Made by a program: the position numbers and the translations under genes
NCBI GenBank assembly: GCA_963575745.1
Contig: CAUYUJ010012758.1
Location: 193,501 to 257,500 of the forward strand
Length of the DNA: 64,000 nt
Direction of reading: 5' to 3'
Source of the DNA: Prorocentrum cordatum
Lineage: Eukaryota > Sar > Dinophyceae > Prorocentrales > Prorocentraceae
Notes under the pieces: generated by a model
Databases searched by the model: none
What the model was told of the DNA's origin: nothing
What the model saw: only the letters and a program-made list of their open reading frames with translations
Shown here: positions 11,301 to 18,051 of the stretch, piece by piece
Numbering within the stretch: the first letter of the stretch is position 1
Layout: each line of letters begins with the position of its first letter

Positions 11301-11420
11301 CTCTTCCCGTGCGAGGCGTTGGAGGAGGTGGTATTCAGAGTATGGCGGGCTGATCGTTGGGGACACTTAGATATCGACACAGTCCTTCCGGGGGAGAACC
11401 CAAGCAGGAATGCCACGTGA
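8073..11420 (+). CDS. Element 1 ORF3: gag-like protein with zinc-finger-like motif
   Basis: The frame is open for 1115 codons; real coding probably begins near 8300, since the first part is a shadow of ORF2. After a disordered N-terminus, a helical region with YLARGCGQLTVEVCDEVLG is followed by a gag-like core: KFVYELWEEMRSTWCERL, then FDLESPTGYYQEVVRPRQQR, a motif pattern I associate with gag-like proteins of dinoflagellate retroelements. A Cys/His group follows basic KKPKAKAQ sequence: CDKQGKPLC, then GCKKGAQGC and SPSHEL. This suggests nucleic-acid binding. The C-terminal third is of unknown function. The frame closes at 11420 just after a G run; sense continues in the next frame (HVIIHRGHMRVLHP), so the stop is likely a one-base break. 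Confidence 0.6.
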   Translation: MRLPQGPQGVCPQGSSKRCCTTRPWAARSSASASQRPTYPRKSGTSWRRGTGPPRAVEPGHSAKLAGGCSARRWPARSGGTPREARRPVRASRREADAKLRSHWQRLDRSSSPRPPAGATRRGSRSPSAEGERAASSEAPASGESQQGDDGGDMMACYLEEKARGSSDAAAAQSVAAGFDEEAQQVLASLVRYAQHLKQQTIEPEELARLDGHISSWEALQQVPSRPQTPEATPSSLQGPLKLPPERPRSQGPPATQADSAPLFEARPPRSPAAATSAFALGSRDAGPPATTAGLGPVVRPQAPNIGALFRYDQHISDLGLPPGLTAAPARYAAGAPEEGGSSDPFGLAHPGAPMDANTARMLHALEWVASARQGDKAAQRGTVAALGRAEELDVYLARGCGQLTVEVCDEVLGRELFYALRRTCEQNKALMLAGETPTAVSNRIAMACASLNFGGSSLDNLAPWSASVADFPTCKTVAFDKYSAPHDTKLEPRPRAPVVFDQWKRQAQNMTKFFGLVFGREHIKERLDCLETLARECERDDHAFPPKFVYELWEEMRSTWCERLREKKRGLLRVLQTDNPRKEDLKMVAFAPRADGRPALVFPYVFDLESPTGYYQEVVRPRQQRYLQTVLNDSMHGVRGAPGKAGEVGGERDEPAAEPQDQRAGAAARKKPKAKAQPKTNNARAAYRAGKRLNAQEIKLSVRHAPCDKQGKPLCWDNSTWIGCKKGAQGCSPSHELIKGLKDVHWTVQCQLLRRGGLRNAAKIDPASVNGRIAQLRAQAKTEADGKRAAGAGAAESQPTKTGWAPPDEYAEVQCTELESELREAAQGPDATWLEDPRADSPALVGTSACTDEGALAQRKLLDAVQESGVLDSVSHASDYMRSHVLARLACARGHEEELSVEQVLLGATRHGGPTLAAEASELLDRIGAKAGNLGADPDVIITPVRWNAEKSAGQGSVTVQGQTWHYLDYQDQLPLDECVAKRLHVPAGVSEERQRLPLHLAAAKLWVQLEAPPDAQQVKDLALEIRRDLLEKATDAAAGLADAPPWISSREAEVRMHIHDAVHRDHDKDFRCVALFPCEALEEVVFRVWRADRWGHLDIDTVLPGENPSRNAT

Positions 11421-11682
11421 TCATCCATCGCGGGCATATGCGAGTCCTTCACCCCCCGTCTGGCGCTGAAGGTCGGCGAGTGGCAGAAGAGCTGATCCGC
11501 ACCTGGGCCACGAGCGGGAAGGACCTCAAGGAGCTCCCCACCACGGGCTGGGAAACATATCTGGCCTCTGAGGAGGATGGCAGCCCAGTGGTGTCCAGCA
11601 CAAGCCCCCACCGTGTCAGCACTGCACGGCACTCGCTGCGCAGCAGCAGCAGCGCGGGAGAGCCGCCGGCGGTGCACCCGCC
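11395..11682 (+). CDS. Element 1: frame-shifted continuation linking gag-like and methyltransferase-like regions
   Basis: This short segment reads CHVIIHRGHMRVLHPPSG followed by EELIRTWATSGKDLKELP in the -1 frame relative to ORF3. The composition is protein-like and contiguous with ORF3 before it and the methyltransferase-like frame after it. The entry point coincides with G5 at 11390-11394 and the exit lies somewhere in 11600-11680. Original continuity of ORF3 with the next ORF is inferred. Confidence 0.45.
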
Positions 11683-14600
11683 GTGGTCGAGCTCTCTACC
11701 GAGGTGGCCTGCCCAGACTTCAAGGACCTGGAGCCTTTGCGCTCCCGACCTGCTTTCGCGTGGGGACTCAGGACGCGGGAGATCTTCGCTGGCGCAGGGC
11801 GCTGGACACAGGCCATGAAGAATGCGGGCATTGCTACCAGCGAGTCCGTCGAGTACTTCGGTCAGCCTCTTCTTGGTAAAGACCCCAGGCCGCAGTTCGA
11901 CATCCGCGACCCGCTAGTGCGAGAGCGCCTGTACCAGGAGTTCAGTGCACCTCCGGGCCCCGACGAGGCTAACGTGCTGCAGTTCGCTCCACCCTGCGTG
12001 AGCCATTGCCCCTGGCAGCTGGCAGCAGGAGGGACGAGAACCTTCGAGTGCCCGGATGGGACTGGAGAGCGCCAGGTCGAGGTCGACGGCAACGTGTTCG
12101 GGGAGTTCGCGTGCATAGGGGCGAAGCGAGGCTACGAGGCAGGGCGTGAGTTCCTCATCGAGTCCTCAGCGCGGGACGGCCGGTACCCCAAGCTTTGGGA
12201 TCGCCCTTGCATGAGAGCTCTGGTGCAAGCGACTGGGGCCCGAGTCATCGCGATAGACATGTGCGAGTGGGGACTCGCACCCCCGGACGAGCCCCAGTAT
12301 CGGTATCAGAAGCGAACTTGGTGGCTGGCATCGCTCGGGCTCTATCCCTACGCTCTGATCCTGGCCAGGAGGTGCACGGGCCAGCACGCGCACCGCACGT
12401 TGGAGGGAGGCTTGCCATACGACCTGACGGGCACCCAAGTGGAGGCCTACAACCTAGACACGCGCATGCGGCTCAGCAACGCCGAGGCAAGCGAGCTGAT
12501 CAACCTCAGCGCCAAGTTGGGCGAGGTCAGCGGGTGCTATGGCCTTGACGAAGACGGCGCCACCGTCAAGCTGCCCCCGGACGACAAGCTACCCCGCGTG
12601 AGCCAGCTCATCGCGCAGGCCGCGCCGGACAATTTTCATTGGGCCAGGGTTGACTTCCGCACCAAGCGGCACTACTCTGCACTGCCTGAGAACCAGTTGG
12701 CCCTCTACTTCGGGAGGACCCCCGAGGGCGAGCTCCGCTTCACCATCAGCACGCAAGCCCCACCCAACCTGGAGGGTGGAGGGCGCGTCCCCAGCGGCAC
12801 CCCCCAGCTTAGCGCTGCAGTGAAGGGGGAGCTGGGAAGCGCTGGCTTCGGGCTGGGATTGCGGGGCATGCGGAGGACCCAGCACGCGGGGCAGTATGCG
12901 TCGCGGCTGTGCGCTGCCTGGGCAGCCGCGCTGAAAGCAGCGGCTGCCGGCACCGCCCCCGAGAAGCTGGAACAGCAGATCGCGGCGATGGGCGCCGAGG
13001 CGCGGGCTTTGGAGGAGAAGTTGGAGAGCAAGGTGGCGCGGGCCGGGCGTCCTGACGCCCTGGAACAAGACCCCCCTCCTTCATCTCGACCCTCGGCCTG
13101 TGCAGCAGAGAGCGCTGAGACTGAGGACGGGGCCACTGGCGAGCACGGCGAGAGGTGCGGCAGCTTGAGGAAGGACGCCATCACCAGCCGAACAGAGGAG
13201 GATCGGGGCGGATGCGGTTGCGGCCACAACAGCAGCTGGCTGGAGGCCCCTCGAGGCCGCTGCAACATCTCGGGCTGCCTACCCCACCCGAAATGGAGAA
13301 GCTCAACGGAGGTCAAGATTGACGAGGGCTCAAAGGGCCCCCGTAGGGGTGGTCGTTCAAAGGACGGCTACCCGGAGAGAGACGCGGCGGAGGAGGACGG
13401 CGGGAACTCAAAGGGCGAACGCCACGGGGAGGGCGAGGTGGAGGTGGAGACCGACGGCGAGCCGACCATGATCGAGTGTGGCGGCGACGAGAAGAGGGGC
13501 GGCAAGCGAGGCGGTAAGCGAGGAGGCTGGAAGCGCAACAAAGCACGCAAGCGTGAGGCGCGTGAAGCCGCCGCCCGTGGAGGAGGCGGACCTGGCGGAG
13601 GCGGCGATGACGACGGTGACGGGGACGAGAGCCCCGAAGAGGAGGAGGACGAGGAGAACCGCCGCCAGAAGAAGGCGAGGGAAGCTGAAGACGAAGCCTC
13701 CCGGGCCAGCCCAGCGCGGGTCTTCGCCCCACAGCAGGGCGACCAGTGGGTGCTGCTCAAGGGGGGCCCATTCGAGGCAGGAGAGGTCAAGGCAAGGCTG
13801 AGGGTCTCGGACGCGCTGTCCGGGGGCTTCTTCGACGAAGATCAGCTATACCTCTTCGAGTACACGGAGGACGAGGACACGGCAGGCGCGCACGGGCCGC
13901 CTCTCGACGACGAGGAGTCGGTGCGGCCTGGCGAGAAGTTGCTGCTGTGGGCCACGCTGAAGCCGCCGAAGGAGTGGACCAGCTGGAGCCCTCGGAGGGA
14001 TCGAGATCAGCAGCCGGCACCCGGCACCACCGCCCAGGCAGGTCAGCGGAGGGTCACGGCCAGGATCGCTGACCGAGCCTCAGCTGCGGCAGCGGCAGCG
14101 GGGTCAGGCGGAGCTGCGGCGAGCTCGGCAGCCAGCAGCAGCCGCATGCCAGCACCGTCGTTCAGCGAGGTGGCTGCAGCAGCAGGCGGTGTGCGGGCAA
14201 GCTCAGTCCCCCCGCCCAGCGGGCGGAAGGGCGGCAAGAAGTACGACCTCCAGCACGCGGACATCCTGTACCTGAACGGGATCGGGCAGATCAGCGATGT
14301 GTTGATGCAAGAGTACCCTGGGGCAGACCCGACGGACCCAACCCTGGCGCTGGAGCCTCGTCAGCTCGGCGAGATCCTGGCGCGCTACGTGGAGGAGCAC
14401 GAAACACTGAAGGTCAAGATGAAGAGCCTCGGCATCCCGCGAGACGAGCACGCAGGGGGAGGAGTCCTGGACCCGATCTACGTCGAGACCGAAAAGACTT
14501 ACATCGAGGAGTATGAGGGCCAGGGCATCCCCAGCGCCCGCAGCCGCAGTCGCAGGAGAGGTGCAAGGGCAAAGACCCACGAGCGTGCGAGGTCCTCCGG

Positions 14601-14868
14601 AGAAGCGCACGGCGGCTCAGAGTCGTCCGCCTCCGAGACGATGGCCCCCAACACCAGAGGTAGACTGCGAGCGAGATCGCCGCCGGACGAGAACCGCGGG
14701 CGCAGCACCGCCCCTGACCCCAGGGACCAGGGGGGCAGATGCGGAGGCCCCGAGATGCCGCCGGCGGGCGGATGTCTGCCAGGGCGTGCACCACGAGAGC
14801 GGAGCGGAGGCACGCCAGGGCGAGCGCCAAGCAGCGCCGCCGCCGGCCTCCCGCCCTGGAGCCCCTGA
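11683..14868 (+). CDS. Element 1 ORF4: cytosine-methyltransferase-like polyprotein
   Basis: The open frame starts at a GTG, so the true start is unknown. Counting from it, residues 35-40 read FAGAGR (like methyltransferase motif I), 102-105 APPC (motif IV-like), 157-162 FLIESS (motif VI position) and 191-197 IDMCEWG, a signature also present in the element 2 protein (DMCQWG). C5-cytosine methyltransferases normally have PCQ and ENV/ENP. Here they are PCV and ESS, so catalysis is doubtful. A long charged region follows (KRGGKRGGKRGG, EEEEDEENRR), then a folded-looking module with HADILYLNGIGQI and LDPIYVETEKTYIEEYEGQG resembling a sequence in the next ORF. The C-terminus overlaps that ORF by ~355 bases in another frame. 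Confidence 0.55.
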   Translation: MVELSTEVACPDFKDLEPLRSRPAFAWGLRTREIFAGAGRWTQAMKNAGIATSESVEYFGQPLLGKDPRPQFDIRDPLVRERLYQEFSAPPGPDEANVLQFAPPCVSHCPWQLAAGGTRTFECPDGTGERQVEVDGNVFGEFACIGAKRGYEAGREFLIESSARDGRYPKLWDRPCMRALVQATGARVIAIDMCEWGLAPPDEPQYRYQKRTWWLASLGLYPYALILARRCTGQHAHRTLEGGLPYDLTGTQVEAYNLDTRMRLSNAEASELINLSAKLGEVSGCYGLDEDGATVKLPPDDKLPRVSQLIAQAAPDNFHWARVDFRTKRHYSALPENQLALYFGRTPEGELRFTISTQAPPNLEGGGRVPSGTPQLSAAVKGELGSAGFGLGLRGMRRTQHAGQYASRLCAAWAAALKAAAAGTAPEKLEQQIAAMGAEARALEEKLESKVARAGRPDALEQDPPPSSRPSACAAESAETEDGATGEHGERCGSLRKDAITSRTEEDRGGCGCGHNSSWLEAPRGRCNISGCLPHPKWRSSTEVKIDEGSKGPRRGGRSKDGYPERDAAEEDGGNSKGERHGEGEVEVETDGEPTMIECGGDEKRGGKRGGKRGGWKRNKARKREAREAAARGGGGPGGGGDDDGDGDESPEEEEDEENRRQKKAREAEDEASRASPARVFAPQQGDQWVLLKGGPFEAGEVKARLRVSDALSGGFFDEDQLYLFEYTEDEDTAGAHGPPLDDEESVRPGEKLLLWATLKPPKEWTSWSPRRDRDQQPAPGTTAQAGQRRVTARIADRASAAAAAAGSGGAAASSAASSSRMPAPSFSEVAAAAGGVRASSVPPPSGRKGGKKYDLQHADILYLNGIGQISDVLMQEYPGADPTDPTLALEPRQLGEILARYVEEHETLKVKMKSLGIPRDEHAGGGVLDPIYVETEKTYIEEYEGQGIPSARSRSRRRGARAKTHERARSSGEAHGGSESSASETMAPNTRGRLRARSPPDENRGRSTAPDPRDQGGRCGGPEMPPAGGCLPGRAPRERSGGTPGRAPSSAAAGLPPWSP

Positions 14869-17680
14869 GGCCAAGGAGTACTTGGCCTGGTGCCTGGAGC
14901 GTGCCGAGTTCGCCCCAGAGCTGGTAAAGGAGGTGACGAGCTTGGGGAACCACCTGCTCCTCGCCGCGGGGAGCGTGGAGGCCGCCGCAGCGCGGCTCCG
15001 CGAGGAGCGAGAGCGCGTCCTAGGGAATCCGCTCGGAGGGGTGCTCGACCCCGAGTTTGGCGCAGCCCTGGAGGAGGACCACCGGCAGTACCTCCAGGAG
15101 ATGGCGAGCAAGGGCGTCCCTGTCCGAAGGCAGCAGCCTAGGCGGCGCACCGTGGCCAAGCCCCACGCCTCAGCCAGGGACCACGCCCTAGAGATGTACG
15201 CGAAGGCTTGGAAGGACACCTCCTACGGCGCTGTGCTCTGGGCCACCCCGGAGGCCGAGGATGCCTCGCCCGCCTCGGAGCTCATCGAGAGCCCGTCGGG
15301 GCGGGTGCCCAAGATGCTGCCTGACCGCACGGTGAGCAGCGAGGGGCGCCCCATACACGATATGCGGGTCGCCAACGGGGACTCGCCCAAGGAGCTGCAC
15401 CCACCGGCGCTTCAGCCCAAGCACGAAGCCCTCGTGCGCCTATCACTTTGGTGGTCCGCGCGCCACCCAGGTGTGCCACAGGTGATAGCCAAGAGGGACG
15501 TCTCGAGGGCCTTCAAGTGGCACTGGGTGCGCGACGAGGACGTGGCCGAGTTCGGCACCGCGCTCCCGGGCGAGGCAGTGGGCCTAACCACGCGCGTGAT
15601 CATGATCCACTGCGTGATGGTCTTCGGGTGGTCGGGGTCCCCTGGCGAGTACATGGCATTCGCCTGGAGCGCCAAGTGGGATCACGAGCGACGCCGCCCG
15701 CCGAACCCCGAGGTCAACGACACGGTGCGCTGGTCATCCAAGTGGCTGATGGACGACGGCGCCCTGGTCGAGCCGCTGGTCGGTCTCAGGCCCTGGCTCA
15801 GCGCAGCCGACTGCGACGCGAGCACGAGGCGCGTCTGGGGCGACGATGCGATCAACGTTGACAAGATGGCGGAGGAGGGCACCTTCCAGGCAGAACAGCT
15901 GGTCTGGGGCCTCTACCTGGACGTGGACAAGCAGCGCTCGAGGCTGCCGGAGCCCAAGTGCGTGAAAGCCGCCCACCTCCTGGCGATCGATGAGCTCCGC
16001 TACGGGTGTCGTCGGGCCCCCATCAAGGTCGTCCAGGAACTGAGGGGCTCCGCCCAGTTCTGGGTGGCCACGCAGCCGGCTATCAAGCCCGAGCTGCCGG
16101 TCATCGACCGCCTCCTCGGAGGCGGACTCGGGGCGGCATGGGCGGAACGCCGAGGGAGCGCCGAGGAGATCGCCCTAGCCTGGGACGAGTGGGACCAGAC
16201 TCTTGAGCTGCTGCGGGTGCTCTTTGACGCACCCGAGGCTTGGGCGTCCACCTTTGAGGCGAGCTTCATTTCCTGTCTAGGGCCGCGCGAGCGCCGGGCA
16301 CTCCCAGGAGCCGCCGCCCGGACAAGATGGACCGGAGGCGACGCCACCACGACGACCATTGGCAGCATCGACTGGGGGCGCGCGGTGGCCGGCAGCAAAG
16401 CAGTGCCGCCCCACTACATGGCCGTGGACGCCGCCCCGCTCCTCCGCCAGCTGGAGGACGTGCTGAGCTACCCGGGGGCCGAGAGGGACTGGGCCATAGC
16501 CATCGCTGAGCTGCTCGCGTTCGTGGCTCTGGCCGCCGCGAGGGGTGGCGAGTGGCAGGGCGAGCTGGTCTTCTATGTTACCGATAACAAGAATGTACGG
16601 TCGTGGATTTCCAAGAGGCGGCCCAAGCACCAACTCGCGAGGCACCTCATCCGCCTCATCCAGCGCCTAGAGGCTTGCCACGGGTTCAGCACGACCGCGC
16701 TATACATCCGCGCCTACCATAACGACATCGCGGATTGGCTGTCGCGGGAGGAAGCCAAGAAGGTCCACTCCGAGCTCCTGCGCAAGGGGTGGACCCGCAT
16801 CGAGCCGCCCGAGGAGCGGGGGAAGATGTTGGCAGTGGCGAAGGAGCACCTCCTGCGATTGCCTGGAGAAGAGGGGCCCATTGCGGAGTCAGCGCTCCGC
16901 CATCGGGCGCTGGGGACCCCCACGGCAATACCGCGCAGCCTTGCCTGCAAAGGGCGCCGGGGACTGGAGCTTGGGAGCCCGCTAGGGACGTACGGGCGCG
17001 CCTGGGAGCAGCTAGGTGGTGAACTGGCAACGGGCAGCCCGACAGAGGTGGACTGGATCATGCGCGCACTGCCCCTGGACCCGAAGGGTTTCGAGGTCGA
17101 GAAGCTAGCGTCGGCAGCCACCCGGGCGAGGCCGCAGGTCGTCGTGGTCGACGCGCCTGGCAAGCTCGACCTGACCCGCGTCGTCAAGGCGCTGCGCAAG
17201 ATGGGATACCGCACGTACGACCTGGAGGTTGTCTGCACCCACTACGGCGACATGACAGCCCGAGCTCGGAGCTTGCTCGTGGCGGGCCGGGGACCAGCAG
17301 GCGCTAGCCTGGCGAGCATGCGCATGCCGCCGGCGCGCCGCTGCCCCCACGGGGTGAAGCATGCGCTGAAGGACAAGCTCAGCGAAGGCGAACACCACTG
17401 GCTCGACGACGAAGGGAGAATCACCTGGGACCCGGCAGCCCGCGGGGGCTCCGACCCCATGCTTCCCAAGGGCATCGGCCACATCAAGCTCGCTGGCACG
17501 AAGTACCTGGTCTGCTCGGTCGACGGCCCGATCGGCACGGTTCGCTGGCCCACAGAGGGCCCGGGCGGACCGGGAGGAACGTTGATCCACGTCCCCGGGA
17601 GCAGCGGCGGGCGCGCGTCAGAGCGCCGTCGCCTGAGGAGGTCTGGATCGTGCAGGGGGGCGACGAGGCAGCTTGGGTGA
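14513..17680 (+). CDS. Element 1 ORF5: reverse transcriptase - RNase H - methyltransferase-like polyprotein
   Basis: This is the replication protein. Coding in this frame probably begins near 14870. The RT palm shows motif A IAKRDVSRAF (Asp at 15497-15499), motif B-like GWSGSPGEYMAF, and motif C WLMDDG (MDD at 15749-15757), so both catalytic Asp are kept. RNase H follows with VDAAP (Asp at 16427-16429), AELLAF (Glu), YVTDNKNV (Asp) and YHNDIADWLSR (Asp), the layout of DIRS-order pol proteins. After ~16950 a third region has RGLELGSPLGTYGRAW, VVVVDAPGKLD and HYGDMTARARSLLVAG, in the order of methyltransferase motifs I, IV and VIII but without PCQ. It looks like a degenerate second methyltransferase-type domain. 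The RT-RNase H part looks intact. Confidence 0.75.
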   Translation: MRARASPAPAAAVAGEVQGQRPTSVRGPPEKRTAAQSRPPPRRWPPTPEVDCERDRRRTRTAGAAPPLTPGTRGADAEAPRCRRRADVCQGVHHESGAEARQGERQAAPPPASRPGAPEAKEYLAWCLERAEFAPELVKEVTSLGNHLLLAAGSVEAAAARLREERERVLGNPLGGVLDPEFGAALEEDHRQYLQEMASKGVPVRRQQPRRRTVAKPHASARDHALEMYAKAWKDTSYGAVLWATPEAEDASPASELIESPSGRVPKMLPDRTVSSEGRPIHDMRVANGDSPKELHPPALQPKHEALVRLSLWWSARHPGVPQVIAKRDVSRAFKWHWVRDEDVAEFGTALPGEAVGLTTRVIMIHCVMVFGWSGSPGEYMAFAWSAKWDHERRRPPNPEVNDTVRWSSKWLMDDGALVEPLVGLRPWLSAADCDASTRRVWGDDAINVDKMAEEGTFQAEQLVWGLYLDVDKQRSRLPEPKCVKAAHLLAIDELRYGCRRAPIKVVQELRGSAQFWVATQPAIKPELPVIDRLLGGGLGAAWAERRGSAEEIALAWDEWDQTLELLRVLFDAPEAWASTFEASFISCLGPRERRALPGAAARTRWTGGDATTTTIGSIDWGRAVAGSKAVPPHYMAVDAAPLLRQLEDVLSYPGAERDWAIAIAELLAFVALAAARGGEWQGELVFYVTDNKNVRSWISKRRPKHQLARHLIRLIQRLEACHGFSTTALYIRAYHNDIADWLSREEAKKVHSELLRKGWTRIEPPEERGKMLAVAKEHLLRLPGEEGPIAESALRHRALGTPTAIPRSLACKGRRGLELGSPLGTYGRAWEQLGGELATGSPTEVDWIMRALPLDPKGFEVEKLASAATRARPQVVVVDAPGKLDLTRVVKALRKMGYRTYDLEVVCTHYGDMTARARSLLVAGRGPAGASLASMRMPPARRCPHGVKHALKDKLSEGEHHWLDDEGRITWDPAARGGSDPMLPKGIGHIKLAGTKYLVCSVDGPIGTVRWPTEGPGGPGGTLIHVPGSSGGRASERRRLRRSGSCRGATRQLG

Positions 17681-18051
17681 AGAGGCGGGCCCAGGGCGAC
17701 ACTGAGGCCACCCTGATGCGGGAGGCAGCGAGGGCTTTGCCACCCGAGACAGCGAGAGCTGTCCTGGGCGCCACCGCGGACGCGCTGTTGCAGACCACCC
17801 AGCGAGCGGGCGGCTGCCGGGATCCAGCGGAGTCGGCTGCCTGGGAGACGACCCGGCGGCGGCTCAGGGCTTGGGCGCGGGGTGAGCTCCGGGCGAAGGC
17901 CGAGACCACCGAAGACGACCAACACGCAGGAGTGCTGAGCGACGACGCCCACAAGGCGAGGCGCAAGAGCGAGGGTGTCCGCTTCAAGGCAATTGAGGAG
18001 GACCTCGTACGGGGCCCCGAGCCCCTCCTGACGCCAGGGAGGTGGACTTGA
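17650..18051 (+). CDS. Element 1 small ORF between pol and recombinase
   Basis: A 133-codon frame, -1 relative to pol and +1 frame away from the recombinase, overlaps both by 10-31 bases. It begins at GTG rather than ATG. The sequence is helical and charged (AARALPPETARAVLGATAD; KARRKSEGVRFKAIEED) with no recognised domain. It could be a linker read by frameshifting that joins pol to recombinase, or the real N-terminus of the recombinase. Confidence 0.4.
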   Translation: MQGGDEAAWVKRRAQGDTEATLMREAARALPPETARAVLGATADALLQTTQRAGGCRDPAESAAWETTRRRLRAWARGELRAKAETTEDDQHAGVLSDDAHKARRKSEGVRFKAIEEDLVRGPEPLLTPGRWT

